DNA from: Dehalococcoidia bacterium
Lineage (GTDB): Bacteria; Chloroflexota; Dehalococcoidia; Lucifugimonadales; UBA3495
Length of the DNA: 64,000 nt
Assembly (NCBI GenBank): GCA_022823505.1
Contig: JAJEIA010000052.1
Span: forward strand, 1 to 64,000
Reading direction: 5' to 3'
Made by a program: the position numbers and the translations under genes. The stretch's first letter is position 1, and each line of letters starts with the position of its first letter. Under the pieces are notes generated by a model. It did not search any database and had not been told where the DNA came from. It saw nothing but the letters and a program-made list of their open reading frames with translations. Shown here piece after piece: positions 32,674 through 41,864 of this stretch.

Positions 32674-33939
32674 GTGTCCGCCGTTACCGAACGCGCCACG
32701 AACTCTCCCCTGCCTCCGCCGCGCCTGGAAACCGGCGTGGCCGGATGGCTGCGCGCGAACCTTTTCAGCACCTGGTACAACGCCGCGCTGACGATGGTGG
32801 TCGGCGTGCTGACGGGCCTGGCCATTTGGTACGGCTTGCGCTGGCTGCTCACCGACGCCGACTTCACCGTGATCCAGACCCTGGGCGGCCTGCTTGTCAT
32901 CGGCCAATACAACACGGAGCAGGCCTGTCCGGGCCAGAACTGTTTCTGGAGACCGCAGGCCGCCCTGATGCTGGTGACCCTGCTGCTGGGAATGTCGTGG
33001 GGATTGGCGGGCGGCGGCTTGACCGGGCGTATTGCGATCATCGTCACCGTTGTGGTCGCGCTGTTTGCCTTCTTGCCCTACAGCCTGGAGCGGATGGGGT
33101 GGGATGTCCGCCTTCTGCTGCTGGCCAACGTGCCGGCGGTTTTGCTGGGCTGGATTCTGGCCCGCTATACGGCACTGGGCACCTGGCGCTGGGTCGCCAT
33201 CCTCAGCGTGGCCGCGTTCCTGCTGACCCTGGTGCTCCTGCGCGGACTCCCCGGCGTCCCCGGCCTGCAACCGGTCTCCACACTGTACTGGGGCGGGTTG
33301 ATGCTGAACCTCCTGCTGGCGGTGGCCGGCATCGTGGTCAGCTTTCCAATCGGGATCGCGCTGGCCCTGGGGCGACGCAGTGATCTGGTGGTTCTCAAAA
33401 CGCTGTGCGTCGTGTTCATCGAGGTATTCAGGGGGATGCCCCTCGTCACCCTGCTGTTCATGTCGCAGGTTCTGGTCCCGCTGGCCTTCCCGGAAAACTT
33501 CCCGCTCAATGCCCTGCTGCGCGCTGCCATCTTCATTACGCTCTTCAGCGCCGCCTACATGGCGGAAAACATTCGCGGAGGATTGCAGGCGCTCCATCCG
33601 GGGCAGGCCGAAGCCGCTCGCGCATTGGGACTGCCCGGCTGGCAGACCACGCTGCTGATCTCGCTGCCCCAGGCTATCCGCAACGTCATCCCGGCCATCG
33701 TGGGCCAGTTCATTGCGCTGTTCAAGGACACCAGTCTCGTCTACATCATCGGGATGCTGGACATCGTCGAACTCAGCCGCAAGTTCGCAACCACCTACGT
33801 CGAAGGCGGTATGCTGCCGTACCTGGACGACGTGCAGGAGGTGTTCATTTTCCTGGCCTTGGTGTTCTGGATTTTCTGCTACGGCATGTCTTATATCAGC
33901 CGCCGCATCGAGCGTCACCTGGGGGTGGGAGAGCGGTAA
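32674..33939 (+). CDS. aapM: Amino-acid ABC transporter permease (AapM-like)
   Basis: A 421-residue permease, started at GTG 32674, nine bases after the aapQ stop. It has an extended N-terminal half with several membrane helices, the IEVFRGMPLVTLLF segment and the coupling loop AEAARALGLPGWQTTLLISLPQAIRNVIP. The C-terminal helix motif KDTSLVYIIGMLDI is typical of AapM. Forms the heterodimeric channel with AapQ. Confidence 0.9.
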   Translation: MSAVTERATNSPLPPPRLETGVAGWLRANLFSTWYNAALTMVVGVLTGLAIWYGLRWLLTDADFTVIQTLGGLLVIGQYNTEQACPGQNCFWRPQAALMLVTLLLGMSWGLAGGGLTGRIAIIVTVVVALFAFLPYSLERMGWDVRLLLLANVPAVLLGWILARYTALGTWRWVAILSVAAFLLTLVLLRGLPGVPGLQPVSTLYWGGLMLNLLLAVAGIVVSFPIGIALALGRRSDLVVLKTLCVVFIEVFRGMPLVTLLFMSQVLVPLAFPENFPLNALLRAAIFITLFSAAYMAENIRGGLQALHPGQAEAARALGLPGWQTTLLISLPQAIRNVIPAIVGQFIALFKDTSLVYIIGMLDIVELSRKFATTYVEGGMLPYLDDVQEVFIFLALVFWIFCYGMSYISRRIERHLGVGER

Positions 33940-33994
33940 CGGGTGATTCACTGGCCCACTCTGCTAGAATACGCTCGGGCGGCAGCTTGGGCGA

Positions 33995-34474
33995 ATGAAG
34001 AAACGGTCATTGGCATGGGCGCTGCGTCTGCTGTTTTACGTCTTTCTGGACGCCGTCACTGGTGCGGTAATCTACGGCATCAGCATAGGCGAAGCTGACC
34101 TAGCTCCGGGGCAGTTGGCGATTCGCATATTGACCGCCATGACGCTGGTCAGCGCAATTGTAGGAGGGCCGGACTTCATGCTTTACTGGCAGGAATCAGG
34201 GCGGCGCATCGCCGCCGAGCAAGAGCGGGATGAGGAGCGGGACGCCCGTATCGCCGCCGAGGAACGTCTTCAAGCCGCCATGCAGGAGCGGGACGCCCGC
34301 ATCGCTGCGGAGCAGCTCCTCGAAGCCACTGCGCAGGAGCGGGATGCCGCCGTGGCAAACGTGGCCGCCATGACGCAACGATTGGACGAATTGAGCGCCC
34401 AGGTAGAACAGTTGCGAAATGATCGGGCTGCCCGCCGTTCCCGCCGCCGTCGCCTGCGCAGCAACGGCCAATAG
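33995..34474 (+). CDS. Membrane protein with long charged coiled coil, inserted in the aap operon
   Basis: A 159-residue protein with two short membrane helices (about 8-30 and 42-62) followed by a continuous helix rich in Glu, Arg and Ala that contains near-repeats (QERDARIAAEERLQAAM and QERDARIAAEQLLEATA) and a basic tail (RRSRRRRLRSNGQ). It lies between aapM and aapP (55 and 23 bp gaps). No known role in ABC transport. It recalls the membrane-plus-charged-tail protein at 38762-39235. Confidence 0.6.
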   Translation: MKKRSLAWALRLLFYVFLDAVTGAVIYGISIGEADLAPGQLAIRILTAMTLVSAIVGGPDFMLYWQESGRRIAAEQERDEERDARIAAEERLQAAMQERDARIAAEQLLEATAQERDAAVANVAAMTQRLDELSAQVEQLRNDRAARRSRRRRLRSNGQ

Positions 34475-34497
34475 AACCCACCGCAACGGAGCGCACC

Positions 34498-35262
<765 letters not shown>

Positions 35263-35319
35263 TCTGGTTGTCGTTGCGAGCGCAGCGCGGTAATCTCGTA
35301 GACAGCGAAGGCATCCACG

Positions 35320-35514
35320 ATGGAACTGGCGAGGAAATTCGGGCGCTGGATCTGGGCTGGCGGCAGCGCCGATTCCCTTTGGGCGCGCGAAAGGCGCCTG
35401 CCCTTCTGGGAACATCCGTGGTTCACGCGCCTCTATCGGATTGCGTTCGTCACGGGATGGGTGGCGGTTATCGCGTTCTTCCTGATCTGGAACCTGGCGT
35501 GGGCCACTCCCTGA
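35320..35514 (+). CDS. Small single-span membrane protein
   Basis: A 64-residue protein, tryptophan-rich (WIWAGGSADSLWARERRLPFWEHPWF), with one helix (YRIAFVTGWVAVIAFFLIW). It begins 57 bp after aapP. The ribosome site is weak (GAAGG), so the call is tentative. Part of the region before it (35268-35300) resembles a degenerate TTGCGAGC-type repeat. Confidence 0.45.
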   Translation: MELARKFGRWIWAGGSADSLWARERRLPFWEHPWFTRLYRIAFVTGWVAVIAFFLIWNLAWATP

Positions 35515-35612
35515 CGCCGCGAGCCCGCGTTCTTGCCGTACCCAGGCGGCGATGCCGAAAACCGGGCAGACCTCCTCACGCATAACCGCTTCAAGCGGCC
35601 ATCGGGGTGATT

Positions 35613-35741
35613 TTCACATCGATCACAGGATATACAGAATTTGATCGCTTGATGCCTGCGTCCCGGATGCCGCGGCGCTGCTGTGATCGGAAGGCCGGGA
35701 CGGCATTGTGGGCATCTTGTTCATCCTGTCATCGATGTAAA
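35613..35741. repeat. 129-bp palindromic element, sibling of 5720-5848
   Basis: Starts TTCACATCGATCACAGGATA and ends with the inverted TCATCCTGTCATCGATGTAAA. Length, outer ACATCGAT/ATCGATGT words and GC-rich core match the copy at 5720-5848. Confidence 0.78.
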
Positions 35742-35848
35742 ACGACAAAATGGTCGCGCGTGAGAGCCGACCTCCGTTTGCCCCGCTGACACACGCGCGA
35801 TAAAATCCCGGAAGCCTCATCCCGTACCCAGTCACCAGGAGCGCAGCC

Positions 35849-36757
35849 ATGCCTGACCGACAGATGCAGATAGGGGTCGTTTTTCCACAGACGGAAATCG
35901 GTTCCGACCCCGTTGCCGTGCGCGATTACGTGCAGGCGGCCGAGGAGCTGGGTTACGCCCACATCATCGCCTATGACCACGTGCTGGGCGCGGACACCGC
36001 GTACCACCAGCCGTGGACGGGCAGCTACACCAAGGACAGCATGTTCCACGAGATCTTCGTGGCGTTCGGGTACATGGCGGCCCTGACCACCACCGTGGAG
36101 CTGGTCTCGGCCATCGTCATCCTGGGGCAGCGGCAGACGGCGCTGGTCGCCAAGCAGGCGGCGGAGGTGGACGTGTTGAGTGGCGGTCGCCTGCGCCTTG
36201 GGGTTGGCATCGGCTGGAACCCGGTGGAATACGAAGCCCTGGGCGAGGACTTCTCGACCCGTGGCCGCCGGGCCGAGGAGCAAATGGAGTTGCTGCGCCG
36301 GCTCTGGACGGAAGAAGTGGTTGACTTCCATGGCCGGTACCACGACGTCACGAACGCCGGCATCAACCCCCTGCCCGTGCAGCGCCCGATCCCGTTGTGG
36401 ATGGGAGCCGGCAGCCGCGCCCGCGGGCCGATCCCCACCGACCGCGTGCTCAGCCGAGTTGGGCGTTGCGCCGACGGCTGGTTCCCGCAGTTCCAGTCCG
36501 ATGATCCCCAGGCGGCCACCGCCATCGCCAAGGTGCGCGAGGCTGCCGTGTCCGTCGGCCGCGATCCCGACGCCATCGGCATGGAACCCCGGGTGAATTA
36601 CTCCGACGGCGATCCGGAATTCTGGCAGGCCAGGGCTGAGGAGTGGCGGGGCATGGGCGCAAGCCACTTTTCCGTGAACACCATGTCGGCCAACCTGAGC
36701 GGGCCGGATGCTCACATCAACGCCATTCGCGAATTCAAGGAAGTAATCAGCGGTTAG
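35849..36757 (+). CDS. LLM-class flavin/F420-dependent oxidoreductase
   Basis: A 302-residue luciferase-like TIM barrel (MQIGVVFPQTEIGSD at the start, YDHVLGAD, the ETA-type strand VELVSAIVILGQRQ, VDVLSGGRLRLGVGIGWNP). The last motif is typical of F420-dependent members. Start ATG 35849 follows AGGAG. A second LLM enzyme besides 25976-27127, in a lineage known for many paralogues. Followed 61 bp later by an SDR gene, a possible partner. Confidence 0.87.
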   Translation: MPDRQMQIGVVFPQTEIGSDPVAVRDYVQAAEELGYAHIIAYDHVLGADTAYHQPWTGSYTKDSMFHEIFVAFGYMAALTTTVELVSAIVILGQRQTALVAKQAAEVDVLSGGRLRLGVGIGWNPVEYEALGEDFSTRGRRAEEQMELLRRLWTEEVVDFHGRYHDVTNAGINPLPVQRPIPLWMGAGSRARGPIPTDRVLSRVGRCADGWFPQFQSDDPQAATAIAKVREAAVSVGRDPDAIGMEPRVNYSDGDPEFWQARAEEWRGMGASHFSVNTMSANLSGPDAHINAIREFKEVISG

Positions 36758-36818
36758 CGTGGCGTTCAAACCGCAGCACGTTGCTGCCCGCTAACCGACA
36801 GTCACAAGGAGGGATCAC

Positions 36819-37583
36819 ATGGGCAGGTTGGACGGCAAGGTTGCTCTCATCAGCGGCGGCGCGCGCGGTCAGGGGGCGGTGGAGGCCAGGATGTTCGCCG
36901 CCGAAGGAGCGTGCGTCGTGTTCGGCGACATCCTGGACGACGAGGGTCGCCGGGTGGAGGCCGAAATCAGGGAACTGGGCGGCCAGGCCACCTACATCCA
37001 CCTGGACGTGACCAGCGAGTCTGACTGGCAGGCCGCGGTCGATGCCGCCGTCTCCGAGTACGGCAAGCTCAACGTGCTGGTGAACAACGCGGGCATAGTC
37101 CTTGGCCGCAGCATCGAGGAGATGACCGTCGAGGAATGGGACCGCCTCTTCGACGTCAACGCCAAGGGAGTATTCCTGGGCACCAAGGCGTCCCTGCCCG
37201 CCTTGCGCGAGGCCGGAGGCGGCAGCATTGTGAACATATCCTCCACTGCCGGCCTGGTTGGCAACGACTACAACCTCGCCGGGTACAGCAGCACCAAGGG
37301 CGCCGTCCGGCTGTTCACCAAGTCCACTGCCATTCAGCACGCCAGCGAGGGCATCCGCTGCAACTCGGTGCATCCCGGCCCGATCGACACGCCCATGCTG
37401 CAGGAGTCCCGCGCCAATCGCGGCAGCGGTCTCAGTGACGAGGAACAGCGCCGACGCGTACCCCTGGGCCGTATTGGCCGTCCTGAGGACATTGCCTACG
37501 CGGTGGTCTACCTGGCGTCTGACGAAGCCTCGTTTGTCACCGGAAGCGAGGTCGTCGTCGACGGCGGGAGAACCGCGATGTGA
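36819..37583 (+). CDS. Short-chain dehydrogenase/reductase
   Basis: A 254-residue classical SDR: cofactor motif SGGARGQGA (TGxxxGxG type), NNAG at NVLVNNAGIV, catalytic Ser in VNISSTAGLVG, and YSSTKGA (YxxxK). An acidic residue after the second strand (FGDILDD) suggests NAD preference. Ribosome site AAGGAGGGA. Probably oxidises or reduces an alcohol/ketone in the same pathway as the preceding LLM enzyme. Confidence 0.88.
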   Translation: MGRLDGKVALISGGARGQGAVEARMFAAEGACVVFGDILDDEGRRVEAEIRELGGQATYIHLDVTSESDWQAAVDAAVSEYGKLNVLVNNAGIVLGRSIEEMTVEEWDRLFDVNAKGVFLGTKASLPALREAGGGSIVNISSTAGLVGNDYNLAGYSSTKGAVRLFTKSTAIQHASEGIRCNSVHPGPIDTPMLQESRANRGSGLSDEEQRRRVPLGRIGRPEDIAYAVVYLASDEASFVTGSEVVVDGGRTAM

Positions 37584-37590
37584 CGCAGAA

Positions 37591-37611
37591 GGGCACCCTT
37601 CAAGGGTGCCC
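37591..37611. terminator. Short perfect palindrome after the SDR gene
   Basis: GGGCACCCTT-C-AAGGGTGCCC. No T tract follows, so it may be a weak terminator or a repeat; it lies between the SDR stop and the convergent tRNA gene. Confidence 0.45.
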
Positions 37612-37634
37612 CAGTTAATGCGCTTCGGTCAAAA

Positions 37635-37711
37635 TGGTCGGGGCGGCCAGATTCGAACTGGCGACCCCCTGCACCCCATGCAGGTGCGCTACCGGGCTGC
37701 GCTACGCCCCG
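37635..37711 (-). tRNA. tRNA-Pro (GGG anticodon)
   Basis: On the minus strand a 77-nt cloverleaf starts CGGGGCGTAGCGCAGCC and ends CGCCCCG-A-CCA with the CCA encoded. The anticodon arm is CCTGC-ATGGGGT-GCAGG, giving GGG, which reads CCC/CCU proline codons. The T arm carries GTTCGAATC with a CCAG/CTGG stem. Confidence 0.95.
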
Positions 37712-37822
37712 CCCCGACCGTTTCAGGGTATCACCCGCACCGACAATTGGCAAACTGGTTGGCATCGGCAGTGATTATTCTGACTATTACCTGATACGAT
37801 TGCGGCGTATCACAACAGAACC

Positions 37823-38509
37823 ATGAACGGCGATTGCTACAGTATCCTCGGTGTTCCGGCGGCAGCCACGACGGAAGAGATCCGTGCCGCCTACCGCAGA
37901 CTGGCCCGGCAGTATCACCCGGATCTCAACACCGGGCCCGAAGCCGAGGCGCGCATGAAGGAAATCAATCATGCGTACGCCACCCTGTCCGATCCGCAGC
38001 GCCGCCGCCACTACGACATATATGGCGTTGCTGACCTTCCCACGGCCGAGCCGAGCCGTCGCAGCCAGCAGCGCGGCCCCAGACCGAGCGCAACCCGACC
38101 GGCCCGGCCTCGCTCCCATTCGCCGTCGGATCCCCAGCGCGGCGAGGATATCGAAGCGGCGCTGCTGATCACGCGCCGCGAGGCAAAACAGGGGATGCGG
38201 AAAGTGTTCCCGGTCACGCGCACCGAAACCTGCCAGCGCTGTCGGGGAACGGGCTTCGAGCCGGAGGAGACTCTGGAGGCTGGCCAGTGCTGGCGGTGCA
38301 GCGGAGAACAGAGGTTGCGGCGGGACTTGTGGCTGAGCGCCACCATACCGGCCGGCGTGGCTGACGGACGCCGCCTGCGACTCCGCGGTCAAGGGAACGC
38401 CGGCCTGGACGGCGGAGCCAGCGGGCACATCTACATCACCGTCCGGGTAGCCCAACACACCAAATTGCGCCAGGCCGTTTCCTTCGTGCTGCGTCACCTC
38501 TTCCGCTAG
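37823..38509 (+). CDS. DnaJ-like co-chaperone with reduced zinc centre
   Basis: A 228-residue protein: an N-terminal J domain (residues 4-70, with the HPD motif in ARQYHPDLN), a Pro/Arg-rich linker, a short central region with only two CxxCxG knuckles (CQRCRGTG and CWRCSGEQ) instead of four, and one substrate-binding domain ([16 protein letters not shown]). It is much shorter than DnaJ (about 375 residues) and lacks the second half of the zinc domain. It should stimulate an Hsp70. No dnaK or grpE is nearby. Confidence 0.82.
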   Translation: MNGDCYSILGVPAAATTEEIRAAYRRLARQYHPDLNTGPEAEARMKEINHAYATLSDPQRRRHYDIYGVADLPTAEPSRRSQQRGPRPSATRPARPRSHSPSDPQRGEDIEAALLITRREAKQGMRKVFPVTRTETCQRCRGTGFEPEETLEAGQCWRCSGEQRLRRDLWLSATIPAGVADGRRLRLRGQGNAGLDGGASGHIYITVRVAQHTKLRQAVSFVLRHLFR

Positions 38510-38718
38510 CGTTGCGGATCGGTTCCATCTGCGGAATCAGGGGTAGGTTCGTCGAACGGCATACCGTCGGCCATAGCTTGCAGCCGTCGTTGGTTCCACT
38601 CACGCCAGGCAGCGTCGGCTTCTCTGCGTCCTTCCTCTCGCCCCTCCCTGCGGATTTTCTGGCGAAACATTTCAGCGTATACGATGGAGGCTCCGCCGAC
38701 CGGGATCGAACTGAACAC
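38506..38718 (-). pseudogene. Truncated copy of the neighbouring WREWNQRR-tail membrane protein gene
   Basis: The 70-residue frame (from GTG 38718) aligns with the C-terminal half of the protein at 38762-39235: EMFRQKIRREGREEGRREAD, then WREWNQRRLQAMADGMPF, then DEPTPD. The N-terminal membrane helices are missing and an in-frame stop lies just upstream, so this looks like a tandem duplicate that lost its front. It overlaps the J-domain gene end by four bases. Confidence 0.6.
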
Positions 38719-38761
38719 GATCCCTGAACCCAGCGTTGCCGACCGTTAGGGCCGGTATCCG

Positions 38762-39235
38762 TTATTCCCTCACGCTGTTTGTCCCGTTCGGTGGATCGGG
38801 AGTAGGTTCTTCGAACGGTACCCCGTCGGCTATCGCTTGCAACCGTCGCTGGTTCCACTCGCGCCAGGTAGCGTCGGTTTCTTGCCGCCCTGCTGCCTGT
38901 CCTTCCTCGCGACCTTCTTCACGTCCCTGCTCACGCCCTTCTTGTCGCGTCTTCTGTCGAAACATTGCGGCGAATACCATGGTAACTCCTTCGACCAGGA
39001 TCGGGCTGAATATGATCCAGAACCCGGCGGCGTACACGATGTCGCCCATAATAGCCGATGGCGTGTCACGCCATGATGACGTGTCGGCGTCTATCGCGTG
39101 GACGTAGACGTAAAACATGGTGGTGGCGATGAAAAAGGTGCTGAACGTCCAGAAGTGTGGCCTGATGCGTCGTACCGGCACGGTGAAAATCGACGCTCGT
39201 TCCGCATCGTCATCAAATTGAATTGTGTCGTTCAC
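38762..39235 (-). CDS. Small membrane protein with charged repeat and WREWNQRR tail
   Basis: A 157-residue protein from GTG 39235. Two membrane helices (WTFSTFFIATTMFYVYVHAI and IMGDIVYAAGFWIIFSPIL) are followed by a helix of EGR/EGREE repeats (about 100-125) and the tail TWREWNQRRLQAIADGVPFEEPTPDPP. I recall similar proteins from Chloroflexota genomes, but no function. A truncated tandem copy lies directly downstream. Confidence 0.6.
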   Translation of the reverse strand: MNDTIQFDDDAERASIFTVPVRRIRPHFWTFSTFFIATTMFYVYVHAIDADTSSWRDTPSAIMGDIVYAAGFWIIFSPILVEGVTMVFAAMFRQKTRQEGREQGREEGREEGQAAGRQETDATWREWNQRRLQAIADGVPFEEPTPDPPNGTNSVRE

Positions 39236-39287
39236 ATCCTAAATCCTTCGACCGTTGTCTATCAAGGTCGCAATGTGCCGATGGCGC

Positions 39288-40820
39288 TCAGCTCAACTCA
39301 CGGGCGCGGTACTGCAGCGCCTCGGCGAGATGCGCCGGTCCGATGCGTTCGGCTCCCGCAAGATCGGCAACCGTGCGCGCCACCTTGATGACACGGTGCA
39401 GCGCCCGAGCCGAGAGGTCCAGTTGCTGGGCTGCCCGTTGCAACAGCGCTTGCGCGTCATCCTGCAACACGCAGTGCTCCCAGATGGTCGAGCCTGACAT
39501 TTCCGCGTTGGAAAGGCCGGCGGTTTCGGAGCCCTCGCTGAACCGTGCCTCCTGCATTGCGCGCGCCGCAATGACGCGTTCGCGTACGGCCGCTGAGCCC
39601 TCCGCCTCCGACCGACCCAGCAGGTTGTCGTATTCCACCGGCGGCACCTCCACGAAAATGTCGATGCGTTCCAGCAGCGGCCCACTGATGCGTCGCTGGT
39701 AACGGGCTCGCGCCGACGGGCTGCATACGCACTCCTTGCGCGGATGAGAGGCATAGCCGCAGGGACACGGGTTCATCGCTCCCACCAGCATGAAACTGGC
39801 CGGATAGGTCACCGTGCCGCTGACCCGGGTGATCGTTACCGTTTTGTCCTCCAGGGGCTGGCGCAGCGATTCCAGCGCGGCGTGCCCGAACTCGGGCAGT
39901 TCGTCCAGGAAAAGCACCCCCCGGTGGCTCAGCGTGATCTCTCCGGGGCGCAGCATGCGGCCGCCGCCCACCAGGCCGGCGTTGGAGATGGTGTAGTGCG
40001 GCGCGCGGAACGGACGCTGGGCGATCAGCGGGCTGTCCGGCGGCAGGTTGCCGCTCACGCTGTAGATCTTGGTGACGTCCAGCGCCTCGTCGGCGGTCAG
40101 GTAGGGCAGGATGCCCGGCAGCGCACGCGCCAGCAGCGTCTTGCCGGAACCCGGCGGTCCGCTCAACAGGATGTTGTGGAACCCGGCGGCGGCTACTTCC
40201 AGGGCGCGCTTGGCGTGATCCTGACCCCGTATGTGGCACAGATCGGTATTGCCCGGCTGCTCGCGGTTTCCGTTGAGGTGGACGCCGTTCTGCGGAAACG
40301 GGGATATGGCCCCCTCGCCCTGCAGGTGGGAGAGCAGTTGCGCCAGCGTGTCAACGGGATAAACCCGAACCCCGTCCACCAGGGCTGCTTCGGCAGCGTC
40401 GACTGCCGGCACGTAAACCGAGCTTATGCCCTGGTCGCGCGCCACGGACACCATGGGAAGTATGCCCGCCGTGTGGCGCAGGCCGCCGTCCAGGGAAAGC
40501 TCGCCAAGGAATATCGCCGGTTCCGCGGTGGGCGGCGCCTGGCCGGTGCTGAACAATATCCCCACCGCGATGGGCAGGTCATAGGCCGGGCCGGCTTTCT
40601 TCAGGTCGGCTGGCGCCAGGTTCACCGTGATGCGGCGCATGGGAAACTCGCAGCCGCTGTTGCGCAGCGCCGCCCGCACCCGCTCCTTGGCTTCCTGTAC
40701 CGCCGTGTCCGGCAGGCCAACGATGTGGAAGGCCGGCAGTCCCGGTGAAATATCCGTTTCCGCTTGAATTATCTGGCCGTCCAGCCCGATGACGGCGCAC
40801 GTTTGAGCAGTTGCCAACAT
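39288..40820 (-). CDS. comM: ComM/YifB-family Mg-chelatase-like AAA+ ATPase
   Basis: A 510-residue protein from ATG 40820 (CGGAGGACC upstream). The N-terminal Lon-like domain (PAFHIVGLPDTAVQEAKERVRAAL), Walker A GPPGSGKTLLARALPGILP, Walker B GVLFLDELPEF, the NPCPCGYASHPRKECVC zinc-like segment, and the C-terminal arginine-finger helix bundle (LSARALHRVIKVARTVADL) are all present. ComM is a helicase assisting branch migration during natural transformation in some bacteria. Full length for the family. Confidence 0.93.
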   Translation of the reverse strand: MLATAQTCAVIGLDGQIIQAETDISPGLPAFHIVGLPDTAVQEAKERVRAALRNSGCEFPMRRITVNLAPADLKKAGPAYDLPIAVGILFSTGQAPPTAEPAIFLGELSLDGGLRHTAGILPMVSVARDQGISSVYVPAVDAAEAALVDGVRVYPVDTLAQLLSHLQGEGAISPFPQNGVHLNGNREQPGNTDLCHIRGQDHAKRALEVAAAGFHNILLSGPPGSGKTLLARALPGILPYLTADEALDVTKIYSVSGNLPPDSPLIAQRPFRAPHYTISNAGLVGGGRMLRPGEITLSHRGVLFLDELPEFGHAALESLRQPLEDKTVTITRVSGTVTYPASFMLVGAMNPCPCGYASHPRKECVCSPSARARYQRRISGPLLERIDIFVEVPPVEYDNLLGRSEAEGSAAVRERVIAARAMQEARFSEGSETAGLSNAEMSGSTIWEHCVLQDDAQALLQRAAQQLDLSARALHRVIKVARTVADLAGAERIGPAHLAEALQYRARELS

Positions 40821-40975
40821 TCCTGGTCCTCCGTGGTTGATATGATCGCCGCTCTGATCGCGGTTCGCAGAGACACTATCAGCCAAGAACACCCGTTCGC
40901 TACGGGTGGCTGTCATCAATTTTTCGGAAGTCCTGGCCTTTGCCATCGCCGCAGCCCTAATCTATACTTGCGCCG

Positions 40976-41797
40976 ATGGACCTGCAGTTTGAAATCGGCG
41001 ACCCACAGCGGCCGCGGGGCCACGCGATTCTCTATTTTCGCGTGGACACCGAGCCGGACCACGTTTACGGCACCTACATCATCACCCTGCCCATCACCGC
41101 CGATCTGACCAAATATGTCCCGCCCTTCCTGGCCGCGCATTTGGGGAGCGCCGGGTCCGGCCCGCTGGCAAACTTCTCCGCATTCGCCATGCCGCCAATG
41201 TCCGAGCTGGTGGACGGCGGCTATGAACAACTGGTCCGCCTCGCCAACGTCCGCAACGACGATCTGGTCTATGGCGGCAGCATGTTCTCGTACGACCTGG
41301 CGAGGATGATGGAATCGGTTGCCCAGGCCGTCCAGGAATACGCTGACGCGTGGTTCCGTACCAGCGGCGAGGAGGGCGTCTCCACCCTGCCTGCCGAGGA
41401 CTCCGCCATACCCCTGGGAGGCTCGTCACCCCTGGCCGGAGCGTTGGATGGCGACGAGGGCGACAGCCTGGGCGTGAATGAGGTGCTCTGGAGCTTCATG
41501 AGCGAGGGCGACCGCCTGGCCGAGATGGGTCGGCTACTGGGCCGCCTGCGCTTCGCCCAGGAAGGCAACGATGCTGCCGCCATCGCCGACATCATCGCCG
41601 AGATGACCGCCCTGGGACGGCACCTGCCCGATGAGTTTGGCATCGGCTCGCTGGTCGCCGCCGCCAACGACGCCACTCCGAACGGTGTGCAATTGGCCCA
41701 GCTGTATCTCGACCGCTGCTACCGGCTGTCGTCGGGAGACACGGAGCAGGTGCGGCGCATCGACGAGGCCATCAAGAATCTGCAACGGCGAGGGTGA
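40976..41797 (+). CDS. Conserved-looking hypothetical protein
   Basis: A 273-residue cytoplasmic protein without membrane segments. The N-terminal 100 residues look beta-rich (LQFEIGDPQRPRGHAILYF, YGTYIITLPITADLTKYVPP), the middle is acidic and Gly/Ser-rich, and the C-terminal 120 residues are helical (RLAEMGRLLGRLRFAQEGND...). No family recognised. Divergent from comM with 155 bp between; a bidirectional terminator overlaps its stop codon. Confidence 0.6.
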   Translation: MDLQFEIGDPQRPRGHAILYFRVDTEPDHVYGTYIITLPITADLTKYVPPFLAAHLGSAGSGPLANFSAFAMPPMSELVDGGYEQLVRLANVRNDDLVYGGSMFSYDLARMMESVAQAVQEYADAWFRTSGEEGVSTLPAEDSAIPLGGSSPLAGALDGDEGDSLGVNEVLWSFMSEGDRLAEMGRLLGRLRFAQEGNDAAAIADIIAEMTALGRHLPDEFGIGSLVAAANDATPNGVQLAQLYLDRCYRLSSGDTEQVRRIDEAIKNLQRRG

Positions 41798-41813
41798 CGA
41801 AACCCTCGCCGTT
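41783..41813. terminator. Hairpin shared by two convergent genes
   Basis: AACGGCGAGGGT pairs with ACCCTCGCCGTT and spans the stop of the hypothetical gene, 50 bp before the end of the recombinase gene. There is no strong T tract on either side, so efficiency is uncertain. Confidence 0.5.
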
Positions 41814-41864
41814 CGCAATCGGCAGTGCGGGCGGCGGACCGCTCCGACGTCACTGGTCCTTCGG

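Noticed and set aside
37591-37611. Strong terminator after the SDR gene
   Set aside because: The stem is perfect but there is no T tract, so it is listed only as a weak candidate.
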